Origin: Kitasatospora phosalacinea
GTDB taxonomy: Bacteria; Actinomycetota; Actinomycetes; Streptomycetales; Streptomycetaceae
DNA length: 64,000 nucleotides
Assembly: GCF_000717185.1 (NCBI RefSeq)
Contig: NZ_JNYE01000052.1
Location: 17,167 to 81,166, forward strand
Direction of reading: 5' to 3'
This document shows, one piece after another, positions 49,146-56,320 of the stretch; the first letter of the stretch is position 1; every line of letters begins with the position of its first letter. The notes under the pieces are model-generated. The model saw only the letters and a program-made list of their open reading frames with translations. It did no database searches and had not been told where the DNA came from. The position numbers and the translations under genes were made by a program.

Positions 49146-49588
49146 CGCCGCGCCACTTCCCGCCGCGCCACCTGACGCCGCGGCGGCAGCCTGCGGCCGG
49201 ACGCGGTCAGGGCGAACCGCAGGCCGCCCGCGGGGGAGGACGGCTCGGGCGGGAAGGTCGCGAAGCGGGCCGGCGCGTCCGGACCGGCGGTCGACCCCCG
49301 GCCGAGGACCGGGGCCGCCCGGCCCGGTGGCGGCGGGGCGGCGGGCACGAGCAGGAAGCTGGGCGGCGGCCCGGCCGCCCAGCAGCCGGCACCGGCGCAC
49401 CGGCGAGAACAGGGCGGTCCAGGCCGCGACGGTGCGGGCGGCGGTGCGGGCGGGGAGCAGCGATCGGGTCATGCGGCAATCCTGCTCCGGCCCGGCGCTA
49501 CGAGGATCCACCGTCCGGCCATGGTTGACGAACCGTCAGGAGGACCCCCGGGTCGTCCGTTCGGACGACCCCGCCGCCCCGGAGGCCC
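49146..49588. other. Intergenic region, possibly with a decayed short gene
   Basis: No convincing gene. On the minus strand a start at 49471 reads MTRSLLPARTAARTVAAWTA, then 16 further protein-like residues before the frame turns into low-complexity Arg/Pro. Another frame further along reads FATFPPEPSSPAGGLRFALT. This could be a frameshifted small gene, or chance in GC-rich DNA. Confidence 0.25.
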
Positions 49589-50401
49589 TCAGTACTCCTC
49601 GGGGGCCAGCTCCGGGAACTCCTCCAGGAGCAGCCGCGGCAGCCCCGGGACGGTCCACTCCCCGCACAGGTCGATCGCGGCCTGCGCCACCGCCTCCTCG
49701 AACTCCTCGAAGGCGCCGGAGAGCTCGTCGGGCATCGGCAGCCCGCGGGCGGACCGCTCGGCCAGGTTGCGGTAGCTGCGCCGCATCAGGCCCTGCTCCA
49801 GCAGCCGCCGCGCCCCGTCCGTGGAGACCCCGACCAGCAGCGGCCGCCCCGGCTGGTCCCAGTTGCCGTCCCCGTCCAGGCCCGGGGCCCGGTCGAAGGC
49901 GGCGTGCCGCTCCTCCGCGGGCAGTTCGCGGAACGCCGCCAGCCACTCCCGGACCCGGTCGAGGTCGTCGACCGGCACCTCGTCCGCGCGCAGCAGCAGC
50001 GCGTACAGCCGGGGCCAGGTCACCAGGTCGGCGCGGCGCAGCAGCGAGAGCAGCACCTCGCCCTGCCAGTCGGTCTCGGCGCGGAGCTTTTCGGCGCGCT
50101 TGGCGTTCAGCCGCCGGGCGGCCCGCTGCCACTCGATCAGCAGCCGCACCGCCGCCGGGTAGGCCGCCGGGTCGCCGTCCGGCTGCACGTACAGGTGCAG
50201 CTGCTCGTACAGCAGGTGCTCCAGCACGGGGGAGGTCAGTTCGGGCAGGCCGTCGTGCAGCCGGGCCCCGCCCAGCTCCAGCAGCGTCAGGACCGTCCGC
50301 ACCGCCGGTTCGGGCACCGGGTCGTGGCCCTCCGCGACCGCCCAGTCCAGCAGGTCGGTGGCCCGGGTGCGGGGCAGCAGGTGCAGGTCTTCGTCGTTCA
50401 C
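49589..50401 (-). CDS. Hypothetical cytoplasmic protein
   Basis: A 270-aa protein with natural composition, no signal peptide and no membrane helix. Predicted mostly helical (LLIEWQRAARRLNAKRAEKL, LDRVREWLAAFRELPAEERH). It ends in an acidic LLLEEFPELAPEEY. The ATG at 50401 is divergent from the GNAT gene 50 bp away. I do not recognise a family. Confidence 0.75.
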   Translation of the reverse strand: MNDEDLHLLPRTRATDLLDWAVAEGHDPVPEPAVRTVLTLLELGGARLHDGLPELTSPVLEHLLYEQLHLYVQPDGDPAAYPAAVRLLIEWQRAARRLNAKRAEKLRAETDWQGEVLLSLLRRADLVTWPRLYALLLRADEVPVDDLDRVREWLAAFRELPAEERHAAFDRAPGLDGDGNWDQPGRPLLVGVSTDGARRLLEQGLMRRSYRNLAERSARGLPMPDELSGAFEEFEEAVAQAAIDLCGEWTVPGLPRLLLEEFPELAPEEY

Positions 50402-50451
50402 CCAGGTACGGTAGCCGGTCCCCGGACGGCCGCCCGGTAGGGTCGGCGGGC

Positions 50452-51039
50452 ATGGAGACCCTCCGGCTCGTCGGCCCCCGGCTCACCCTGCGGGAGTACC
50501 GGCACACCCCGGAGGAGGTGGCCGCCCTGCACGCCGTGCACGGCGACCCCGGGACCGTGCGCCACCTCCCGTTCGGCGTCCGGGACTTCGAGGAGTGCGC
50601 GGACCAGGTCGAGCTGTACCTCGAAGCGGCCGAGGAGGACCCCCGCACGCACTACCGGCTGGCCGTCGACGACCCCGCGGGCGACCCGATCGGCCAGGCC
50701 GCCCTCACCCGCGAGGGCGGGCACGCCGCCTGGCTCGGCTGCGTCCTGCGCCGCGACACCTGGGGCCGCGGCCACGCCGCCGAGGTGACGGCGCTGCTGT
50801 GCGGGTTCGGCTTCGGGACGCTGGGCCTGCACCGGCTGGCGGCCCGCTGCGACCCCGCCAACACCGCCTCGGTCAGGGTCCTGACCAGGGCCGGGTTCCG
50901 CTACGAGGGCCGGATCCGGGCCGAGTCGCACCGGGACGGCGCCTGGCACGACGCGCTCCAGTACTCGCTGCTCGCCCCCGAGTGGACCGGCCCGCCGTGG
51001 GCGGGGGAGAGCAGGCTCCAGGGCGGGACGGGGGGTTAA
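50452..51039 (+). CDS. GNAT-family N-acetyltransferase
   Basis: A 195-aa RimJ/RimL-like enzyme: RLVGPRLTLREYRHTPEEVA, the acetyl-CoA loop RDTWGRGHAAEVTALLCGFG and the C-terminal HRLAARCDPANTASVRVLTR then AGFRYEGRIRAE. The ATG at 50452 is preceded by GGTCGGCGGGC, a weak site. Acceptor unknown. Confidence 0.88.
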   Translation: METLRLVGPRLTLREYRHTPEEVAALHAVHGDPGTVRHLPFGVRDFEECADQVELYLEAAEEDPRTHYRLAVDDPAGDPIGQAALTREGGHAAWLGCVLRRDTWGRGHAAEVTALLCGFGFGTLGLHRLAARCDPANTASVRVLTRAGFRYEGRIRAESHRDGAWHDALQYSLLAPEWTGPPWAGESRLQGGTGG

Positions 51040-51157
51040 CCCCACCACGAAGTCGGCGGCAGGCTTCATTACGCCGGGCCGGTCCGGACGGGCAGATTGG
51101 TACCCGTGCCCGGCACCGCCGACCGGCGGCGCCGCCCGACCAACCGAAGGACCGCGG

Positions 51158-51856
51158 ATGTCCACCGCTGCGTACCCCGCCACCGCCCTCGGCGGCCACC
51201 ACGACCGGCCCGGGTTCTGGCGCGCCCCGTTCTCCCCGCAGACCTTCCGGGAGTTCGGCTACGCGCTCACCGGCCTGCCGATGGCCGTGCTCGGCTTCTG
51301 CCTGGTCGTCCCGCTGTTCAGCGCCGGGATCGGCCTCGTCGTCACCGCCCTCGGCCTGCCCGTCCTCGCCCTGCTGCTGGCCGTCGCCCGCGGCCTCGGC
51401 GCCGCCGAGCGGCTGCGGATCCGTTCGCTGTTCGGCGAGGACCTGCCCGCCCCGCGGGAGCTGGCCGTCCGCCGGGAGGGCGTCTGGGGCCGGATCACCG
51501 CCCGGCTGGCCGACCCGGCCGGCTGGAAGGCCGTCCTGCACCAGGTCGTCATGTTCCCCTGGGCGATCCTCAGCTTCGCCCTCTCCCTCACCTTCTTCAC
51601 CCTCGGCTGGTCGCTCGCCCTGTTCCCGCTCTACCAGTGGGCGTTCCGCCACTACACCTCCTGGGAGGGCTACCGGGTCGCCGACTGGACGGGCTCGGAC
51701 GGCGTCCACCACGTCTACGAGATCACCTCCATCCCGCAGATCACCGGCGTCTGCCTGCTCGGCCTGGTCCTCCTCTTCCTCACCCCCCAGCTGATCCGCG
51801 GCCTCACCGGCGTCAACCGCCTCGCCGCCCGCGCCCTGCTCTCCACCGAGAACTGA
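51158..51856 (+). CDS. Stand-alone sensor-domain membrane protein
   Basis: A 232-aa protein with about four hydrophobic segments (ALTGLPMAVLGFCLVVPLFS, LVVTALGLPVLALLLAVARG, FPWAILSFALSLTFFTLGWS, GVCLLGLVLLFLTPQ). It matches the putative sensor domain usually fused to the N-terminus of NarL-type histidine kinases. Here no kinase part follows. The ATG at 51158 sits about 10 bp after AAGGA. It may modulate a kinase encoded elsewhere. Confidence 0.8.
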   Translation: MSTAAYPATALGGHHDRPGFWRAPFSPQTFREFGYALTGLPMAVLGFCLVVPLFSAGIGLVVTALGLPVLALLLAVARGLGAAERLRIRSLFGEDLPAPRELAVRREGVWGRITARLADPAGWKAVLHQVVMFPWAILSFALSLTFFTLGWSLALFPLYQWAFRHYTSWEGYRVADWTGSDGVHHVYEITSIPQITGVCLLGLVLLFLTPQLIRGLTGVNRLAARALLSTEN

Positions 51857-52005
51857 CCCCCGCGACGACTGACCCCCGCGACGACGGCCCCACAACGGCC
51901 GACCCCGCGTGCGACACCGCTGGACGTGCGACACCCCCGGGCCCGTGGTCGGATGACCACGGGCCCGGGCCGCACCCCGGGCCCGCCGAACGCCCGGAGG
52001 CCCGC

Positions 52006-52839
52006 ATGCGTCCGACCGCCCCGAACCGGCCCCAGGCCGCCCCGCCGGTCCTGGTCACCTCCCGGCCGCTCGACGAGTACTGCGCCTCCTTCGGCCTCAC
52101 CCGCGCCGAGCTCGGCCGACTGCCCGGCCCCGTCCTCGACTGCCCCGGCGGCGCCGCCGCCCTCGCCGCCGAGGCCCGCGCCCTCGGCTGCGAGGTGCTC
52201 GCCGCCGACCCCGGCTACGCGCTCGGCCCGCGCCGCCTCGCCGCGCTCGCCGCCGACGGCCGCGCCGTCATGGCCGACGCGATCCGGCGCGAACCCCGCC
52301 GCCACCTGCCCGCCGACCGCAGGCACCGCCCCGAGCAGTACCTGCGCAGCTGGGACCGCGCCCGCCGCCTGTTCGCCGCCGACGCCACCGCCCACCCGGA
52401 GCGCTACGTCGCCGCCGCGCTGCCCCGGCTCCCGTTCGCAGACGGCACCTTCGCGCTCACCCTCAGCTCCTACCTGCTGTTCGCCTACCCGGCCGTCTTC
52501 GGCCCCGCCGACCAGCTCCGCGCCCTGCGCGAACTCGCCCGGGTCACCGCCCCCGGCGGCGAGGTCCGGGTCCACCCCCTGCACGACGAACGCGGACGCC
52601 CCTGCCCGCACCTCACCGAGCTGCGCGCCGCGCTCCGCCACCACGGCATCGCCAGCCGCGTCCTGGCCGCCCCCGGCACGGGCGGCCGCCCCGCCCGCGT
52701 CCTGGCGCTGCACCCCCGCGCGCCCCGCGGCACGCGCACCGAGCCCCGGCGGGAGCCCGGGAACGCAGACGGCCCGTGGGCTGCTCCTCGGACCGCCCCC
52801 TGGGGGACGGCCACCGAGGCACCGGGGATGTACCGGTGA
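52006..52839 (+). CDS. Class I SAM-dependent methyltransferase-like protein
   Basis: A 277-aa protein. The ATG at 52006 has CGGAGG 6 bp upstream. Motif I reads VLDCPGGAAALAAEARALGC, followed by VLAADPGYALG as the acidic end of beta-2. LPFADGTFALTLSSYLLFAY and LRELARVTAPGGEVRVHPLH match the motif II-III region. The last 25 residues are encoded inside the 3' stem region of the minus-strand structured RNA, so the C-terminus is constrained by overlapping RNA structure. Substrate unknown. Confidence 0.8.
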   Translation: MRPTAPNRPQAAPPVLVTSRPLDEYCASFGLTRAELGRLPGPVLDCPGGAAALAAEARALGCEVLAADPGYALGPRRLAALAADGRAVMADAIRREPRRHLPADRRHRPEQYLRSWDRARRLFAADATAHPERYVAAALPRLPFADGTFALTLSSYLLFAYPAVFGPADQLRALRELARVTAPGGEVRVHPLHDERGRPCPHLTELRAALRHHGIASRVLAAPGTGGRPARVLALHPRAPRGTRTEPRREPGNADGPWAAPRTAPWGTATEAPGMYR

Positions 52840-52983
52840 GCCCACGGGCCGGGTGACTGCTGGGAATTAGCCTGAGCCGGAGGCCGAACGGCCCCACCGC
52901 TGCACAGGCAGGGGCGGCTCTAGCGAGCAGCCACCTCACGCATCCTGAAAGAACTCAACTCAGGATCACCTCCTTTCAGTGTG
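52772..52983 (-). ncRNA. Unrecognised structured transcript with perfect Shine-Dalgarno and multi-branched 3' domain
   Basis: From a promoter at 52989-53018 the minus strand gives, in order: GAAAGGAGGTGATCC (52977-52963), a 15-nt perfect complement to the 16S rRNA 3' end; two alternative hairpins, CTGAAAG/CTTTCAG enclosing the Shine-Dalgarno and ATCCTGA/TCAGGAT enclosing the TTG start, which share the same 3' arm; a 12-aa ORF; a GAGCCG/CGGCTC stem with inner hairpins (52919-52874); and a long stem GGCCCGTGGGCT/AGCCCACGGGCC holding two hairpins. No large ORF follows on this strand. No Rfam class is recognised. Confidence 0.5.
52920..52958 (-). CDS. 12-codon ORF, probable leader peptide
   Basis: TTG start at 52958, 8 nt after an unusually strong Shine-Dalgarno. 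The peptide reads MSSFRMREVAAR and ends with TAG. An in-frame ATG (52943) gives MREVAAR, but it is too far from the Shine-Dalgarno unless the hairpin folds. No gene follows that it could attenuate, so it may serve to load a ribosome on the RNA. Confidence 0.5.
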   Translation of the reverse strand: MSSFRMREVAAR

Positions 52984-52988
52984 CCGCC

Positions 52989-53018
52989 ACCATAGGCACC
53001 GCCCCCCGCGACGGGCAA
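52989..53018 (-). promoter_or_regulatory. Promoter of the structured transcript
   Basis: Minus strand TTGCCC (53018-53013), 18-bp spacer, TATGGT (52994-52989). Transcription would start near 52982, only a few bases before the Shine-Dalgarno. Confidence 0.5.
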
Positions 53019-53052
53019 CGGATTTATTCGGCGGATTCCGCGGCCGGGCACG

Positions 53053-53087
53053 ACGAAGGCCCGGAGGCGGTGCCTCCGGGCCTTCGT
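53053..53087 (-). terminator. tRNA terminator, copy 1
   Basis: A perfect 16-bp stem with a GGT loop, 10 bp downstream of the tRNA-like 3' end on the minus strand. Identical to 53235-53269. Confidence 0.85.
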
Positions 53088-53096
53088 GCTACTGAG

Positions 53097-53157
53097 TAGC
53101 GGGGACAGGATTTGAACCTGCGACCTCTGGGTTATGAGCCCAGCGAGCGGCCCCGCG
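53097..53157 (-). pseudogene. Initiator tRNA-fMet-like gene lacking the D arm, copy 1
   Basis: The minus strand reads an intact anticodon arm CTGGG-CTCATAA-CCCAG (CAU anticodon, three G-C pairs typical of initiators), variable AGGTC, T arm GCAGG-TTCAAAT-CCTGT and 3' acceptor CCCCGCT-A. At the 5' end CGCGGGG (53157-53151) could pair with the acceptor, leaving the C1-U72 mismatch of initiators. Between them lies only CC-GCTC-G: the 5' D-stem strand and the D loop, about 15 nt, are missing. Either a dead copy or a 61-nt D-armless tRNA-like RNA. Confidence 0.65.
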
Positions 53158-53211
53158 AGCGGGCACGGAGCGGGCACGGAGCAGGTACGGAGCGGTTACG
53201 GAGCAGGTCCG
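53157..53211. repeat. Five 11-bp tandem repeats
   Basis: GAGCGGGCACG occurs twice, followed by GAGCAGGTACG, GAGCGGTTACG and GAGCAGGTCCG. They fill most of the spacer between the two tRNA-terminator modules. Confidence 0.8.
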
Positions 53212-53234
53212 AAGGGAGCCCGGAGCCGGGTACG

Positions 53235-53269
53235 ACGAAGGCCCGGAGGCGGTGCCTCCGGGCCTTCGT
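53235..53269 (-). terminator. tRNA terminator, copy 2
   Basis: Identical 16-bp stem to 53053-53087, downstream of the second tRNA 3' half. Confidence 0.85.
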
Positions 53270-53278
53270 GCTACTGAG

Positions 53279-53330
53279 TAGCGGGGACAGGATTTGAACC
53301 TGCGACCTCTGGGTTATGAGCCCAGCGAGC
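53279..53330 (-). pseudogene. Initiator tRNA-fMet 3' half, copy 2
   Basis: Identical to copy 1 from the 3' D-stem strand GCTC through the acceptor 3' strand. Upstream of GCTC the sequence is the 3' end of the prsW gene, whose TGA (53333-53331) abuts it. No 5' acceptor strand or D arm is present, so it cannot form a tRNA. Together with its terminator it is part of a 99-bp exact duplication (53050-53148 and 53232-53330). Confidence 0.75.
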
Positions 53331-54641
53331 TCAGGGCCCTCCCCCCGGAGCGGCCGGCTGCCGGGTGCGACGGGTCTGCGCCCAGACCGCGAAGCAGACC
53401 AGGGCGGCGAAGCACGGCACCATCACCAGCCCGTACACCAGCAGGAAGCCGTCCGTGCCCAGCCCGGCGGCCGCGTTCCACACCCCGTGCAGGCCCATCG
53501 CCAGCAGCAGGCCCAGCGGCGCGCCCAGCCGGGCCGGCCAGCGCCGGGCGGTGGCCAGGGTGAGGGCCAGGCCGAGCCCGGTCAGCGCGGTGAACAGCGG
53601 GTGCGCGAACGGCGAGAGCAGCGCCCGCAGGACGAAGGTGTGCACCGTCCCGTCGAAGTCCCGCAGGCTCGGGGCCTCGCCCAGGCCGATCGCGTCCAGC
53701 CGGGCCTGCCGGTCCGCGGTGAACGCCCGCCCCAGGTACAGCGCGTTCTCGGTGAACGCGAACCCGCAGGCCGTCACCCCGCCCAGCACCGTCCCCGCCG
53801 CCAGCGTGCGCGGGGAGGAGCGGGCCCGCCGGGGGCCCGCCGGGACCGGGCGGGAGCGGGCGGGGCGGAAGTGGGCCGGACGGCCGCCGGGCCGGTGCCA
53901 CAGCAGGCGGCGCCACCGGCCGCACGGGCGGCCCTCCTCGCAGCGGTGCCGCCGTCGCAGCGGCGGCAGCAGCACCAGCAGCGCCGAGCCCTTCGCCACC
54001 TCCTCGATCAGCGGCGTCGCGAACTCCGCGCCCAGGGTCTCCCCGCGGGCGCCCCGGTGGGCGATCAGGAAGTCGCTGGCCCAGCCGTTCGCCAGGATCG
54101 CCACCGTGGTCGCGGCGCACGCCCCCCAGGCCAGGCAGAACAGCAGGTGCCGCACCGGCACCCGCGCCGTCCGGTTCAGCCAGGCCAGCGACCCCAGCAC
54201 GAACGGCAGCGGCAGCAGCGCCAGGCCCGACCCCACCAGCAGCCCCGTCGTCCCGGTCTGCCGCTGCACCAGGCGCAGGATCAGCACCCCCGAACCGGCC
54301 AGCGCCGACGCCGCCACCGCCGAGGACAGCGCCGGACGCCGCAGCGGCCACAGCCGCCGCCACAGCGGCACCGCCGCCGCCCGGCCCGCGACCGGGCCGC
54401 CCTGCTGCCCCGGGATCCGCCCGCTCAGCACCGGCCGCCCCGGCGGCCGGCCCGGGAGCAGGCCGCCGGACCGGCGCACGGACGGCGCCGGGAGCGACCG
54501 GTGGCCGGTGGGGGGCGTCGGGGGATCGGCGGCCGTGGCGGCGGCCGCCACGGGCAGGCCGGGGGTGGACCTGCCGCCGGGCGGACTGCTCACCCGCAGC
54601 AGCGTAGGCGAACCCCTCCTCCCGGCGGGAGTGGTCGGCAC
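53331..54641 (-). CDS. PrsW-family intramembrane metalloprotease
   Basis: A 436-aa polytopic membrane protein. Putative catalytic motifs: PLIEEVAKGSALL (EExxK), CGFAFTENALYLG (FxxxEN), FAHPLFTALTGLG and GLHGVWNAAAG, as in PrsW proteases that cleave anti-sigma factors. About nine helices; a Pro/Gly-rich cytoplasmic N-terminus of about 95 residues. GTG start at 54641, with later starts possible. The stop codon touches the truncated tRNA copy. A site-1-type protease for an unknown anti-sigma factor is the likely role. Confidence 0.88.
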   Translation of the reverse strand: MPTTPAGRRGSPTLLRVSSPPGGRSTPGLPVAAAATAADPPTPPTGHRSLPAPSVRRSGGLLPGRPPGRPVLSGRIPGQQGGPVAGRAAAVPLWRRLWPLRRPALSSAVAASALAGSGVLILRLVQRQTGTTGLLVGSGLALLPLPFVLGSLAWLNRTARVPVRHLLFCLAWGACAATTVAILANGWASDFLIAHRGARGETLGAEFATPLIEEVAKGSALLVLLPPLRRRHRCEEGRPCGRWRRLLWHRPGGRPAHFRPARSRPVPAGPRRARSSPRTLAAGTVLGGVTACGFAFTENALYLGRAFTADRQARLDAIGLGEAPSLRDFDGTVHTFVLRALLSPFAHPLFTALTGLGLALTLATARRWPARLGAPLGLLLAMGLHGVWNAAAGLGTDGFLLVYGLVMVPCFAALVCFAVWAQTRRTRQPAAPGGGP

Positions 54642-54823
54642 AATCCGTACCCGCCGGGTGACCGGCCGTCAGCGGAACGGAACCCCGCCCACCGCCTCCG
54701 TGACATCCGTCATGACGGGTCGGTGACGCCCGTTCCTGGGCCGCGGCCGGGCCCGGCGGGCACAGTGGTGGACGCCGCCGGGGGAGGCACCGGGGCGACG
54801 GAGAACGACACGGGGGAGAGACC

Positions 54824-55387
54824 ATGAACGGCACCGCGACCAGGACGCCCGCCCGGCAGGCCGAACAGCAGGCTGCCCGTCCCGCCGGACAGCAGGCCGA
54901 ACAGCAGGCTGCCCGTCCCGCCGGACAGCAGGCCGGACAGCAGGCCGGGCCGCAGGCCGGACGGGAGCCGGTGCCGGCGTCCGCGCTGCCGAGCGTCGCG
55001 GAGATGCGCCTGCCGGTCTGGTTCTTCGGCTTCGAGGGCGTCCTGGCCGGGGCCTTCGACCTGCTCCGCGCCGCCCCCTCGGCCTGGCCCGCGCTGGTCG
55101 CCCTGGCGGCCGTCAACATCGGCGTCTCGCTGACCCTGATGCGGCGGCGCCTCAAGCTCGCCAAGCTGCTGTGGCGCGGCAAGGGCACCCGCAAGGTCGC
55201 CCTCGGACTGGTCGGCCTGCGGCTGGGCAGCCACCTGGTGCTCGGCCTGCTCGGCACGGCGGTGACCTCCGCGCCCGGGCACGTGCTGTTCGCGCTGGTG
55301 ATGGGCGCGGTGACGGTCGCCCTGCTCGTCCACGTCCAGCGGACGGCGCTCGGCGCGTTGGTCGCCGCGGGCAAGGCCGCCGCCTGA
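54824..55387 (+). CDS. Membrane protein with duplicated Gln/Ala-rich N-terminus
   Basis: A 187-aa protein. Residues 10-50 are an internal repeat (AEQQAARPAGQQ twice, then AGQQAGPQAG). Hydrophobic segments follow: GFEGVLAGAFDLL, WPALVALAAVNIGVSL, LVLGLLGTAVTS and VLFALVMGAVTVALLV. The ATG at 54824 follows GGGGGAGAG. Next to trmB in convergent orientation. I do not recognise a functional family. Confidence 0.75.
   Translation: MNGTATRTPARQAEQQAARPAGQQAEQQAARPAGQQAGQQAGPQAGREPVPASALPSVAEMRLPVWFFGFEGVLAGAFDLLRAAPSAWPALVALAAVNIGVSLTLMRRRLKLAKLLWRGKGTRKVALGLVGLRLGSHLVLGLLGTAVTSAPGHVLFALVMGAVTVALLVHVQRTALGALVAAGKAAA
54857..54960. repeat. In-gene repeats encoding the Gln/Ala N-terminus
   Basis: A 45-bp unit beginning GCCGAACAGCAGGCTGCCCG is present twice in tandem, then degenerates into 15-bp CAGGCCGGACAG units. 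Recent slippage duplication is likely. Confidence 0.75.
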
Positions 55388-55424
55388 GCGGCCGCCCAGC
55401 CGCCGCCGGACGGCCCCCGCCGGG

Positions 55425-56255
55425 TCAGCGGCGGCGGAACAGCAGGTCGTGCACCACGTGGCCCTTGGCCAGGCCCGCCCGCTCGAACTTCGTCACCGGA
55501 CGCCACCCGGGCCGCGGCGCGTACCCGGGCACGCTGCCCGCGGGGTGCTCCTCCGGCTCCAGCCAGCCCGAGCCGTCGCCCTCCGGGTGCAGGTTCTCCA
55601 GCTCCGGCGAGGCCTCCAGCACCTGCAGCATCTGCTCCGCGTACGGCTCCCAGTCGGTCGCGCAGTGCACCACCGCGCCGGGGGCCAGCCGGGGCAGCAC
55701 GAGCTCCAGGAACGAGGACTGGATCAGGCGGCGCTTGTGGTGCTTCGGCTTCGGCCACGGGTCCGGGAAGAAGACCCGCAGGCCCGCCAGCGAGGCGTCC
55801 GGCAGCATGTCGCGCAGCAGGATCACCGCGTCGCCCGCCGCCAGCCGGACGTTCTCCGAACCGTCCCGCTCCAGGAACTGCAGCAGGTTGCCGTGGCCCG
55901 GGGTGTGGACGTCCGCCGCGAGGATCCCCGCGGACGGGTCCGCGGCGGCCATCGCGGCCGTGGTGTCGCCCATCCCGAAGCCGATCTCCAGCGTCACCGG
56001 GCGGCCGTCGAACAGCGCCGACAGGTCCAGCGGGGTCCCGTCGATCGCCAGCCCGTACCGCTCCCAGCCGCGGTCCAGCGCGCCCGCCTGCGCCTTGGTC
56101 ATCCGGCCGCGGCGCGGCTGGAAGCTGCGGATCCGCTGCTCGCGGTGCTGGGCCTCGGTGGCCTTGTGCGGGTACATCGGTGCGGGGTACGCCGCCGGGG
56201 CGGCGGAGAGCCGGGCCGACGCGGACGACTGGGTGCTGGGGGCGGAGGAGGTCAC
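55425..56255 (-). CDS. trmB: tRNA (guanine-46-N7)-methyltransferase
   Basis: A 276-aa SAM-dependent enzyme that forms m7G46 in the tRNA variable loop. N-terminal IRSFQPRRGRMTKAQAGALD, motif I VTLEIGFGMGDTTAAMA, and the TrmB signature RVFFPDPWPKPKHHKRRLIQ with the active-site Asp, then TDWEPYAEQML and GYAPRPGWRPVTKFERAG. GTG start at 56255, with an Ala/Ser-rich N-terminal extension of about 35 residues. One of the firmest calls here. Confidence 0.96.
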   Translation of the reverse strand: MTSSAPSTQSSASARLSAAPAAYPAPMYPHKATEAQHREQRIRSFQPRRGRMTKAQAGALDRGWERYGLAIDGTPLDLSALFDGRPVTLEIGFGMGDTTAAMAAADPSAGILAADVHTPGHGNLLQFLERDGSENVRLAAGDAVILLRDMLPDASLAGLRVFFPDPWPKPKHHKRRLIQSSFLELVLPRLAPGAVVHCATDWEPYAEQMLQVLEASPELENLHPEGDGSGWLEPEEHPAGSVPGYAPRPGWRPVTKFERAGLAKGHVVHDLLFRRR

Positions 56256-56320
56256 AATCGCACCAGTCTAAGGGAGCCCGGAACGGAGCCCCCGGCCCTC
56301 ACCCCGCCCTCACCCGGACC

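Noticed and set aside
49207..49479. 90-aa ORF on the minus strand
   Set aside because: Almost entirely Arg/Pro with no ribosome site. Considered only as part of a possible decayed gene.
52772..52920. Cobalamin riboswitch, tmRNA, RNase P or 6S RNA as identity of the structured region
   Set aside because: None of their conserved cores is present, and the position relative to genes does not fit a leader riboswitch.
53097..53330. Two functional tRNA-Met genes
   Set aside because: Both lack the 5' D-stem strand and D loop. Copy 2 also lacks a 5' acceptor strand.
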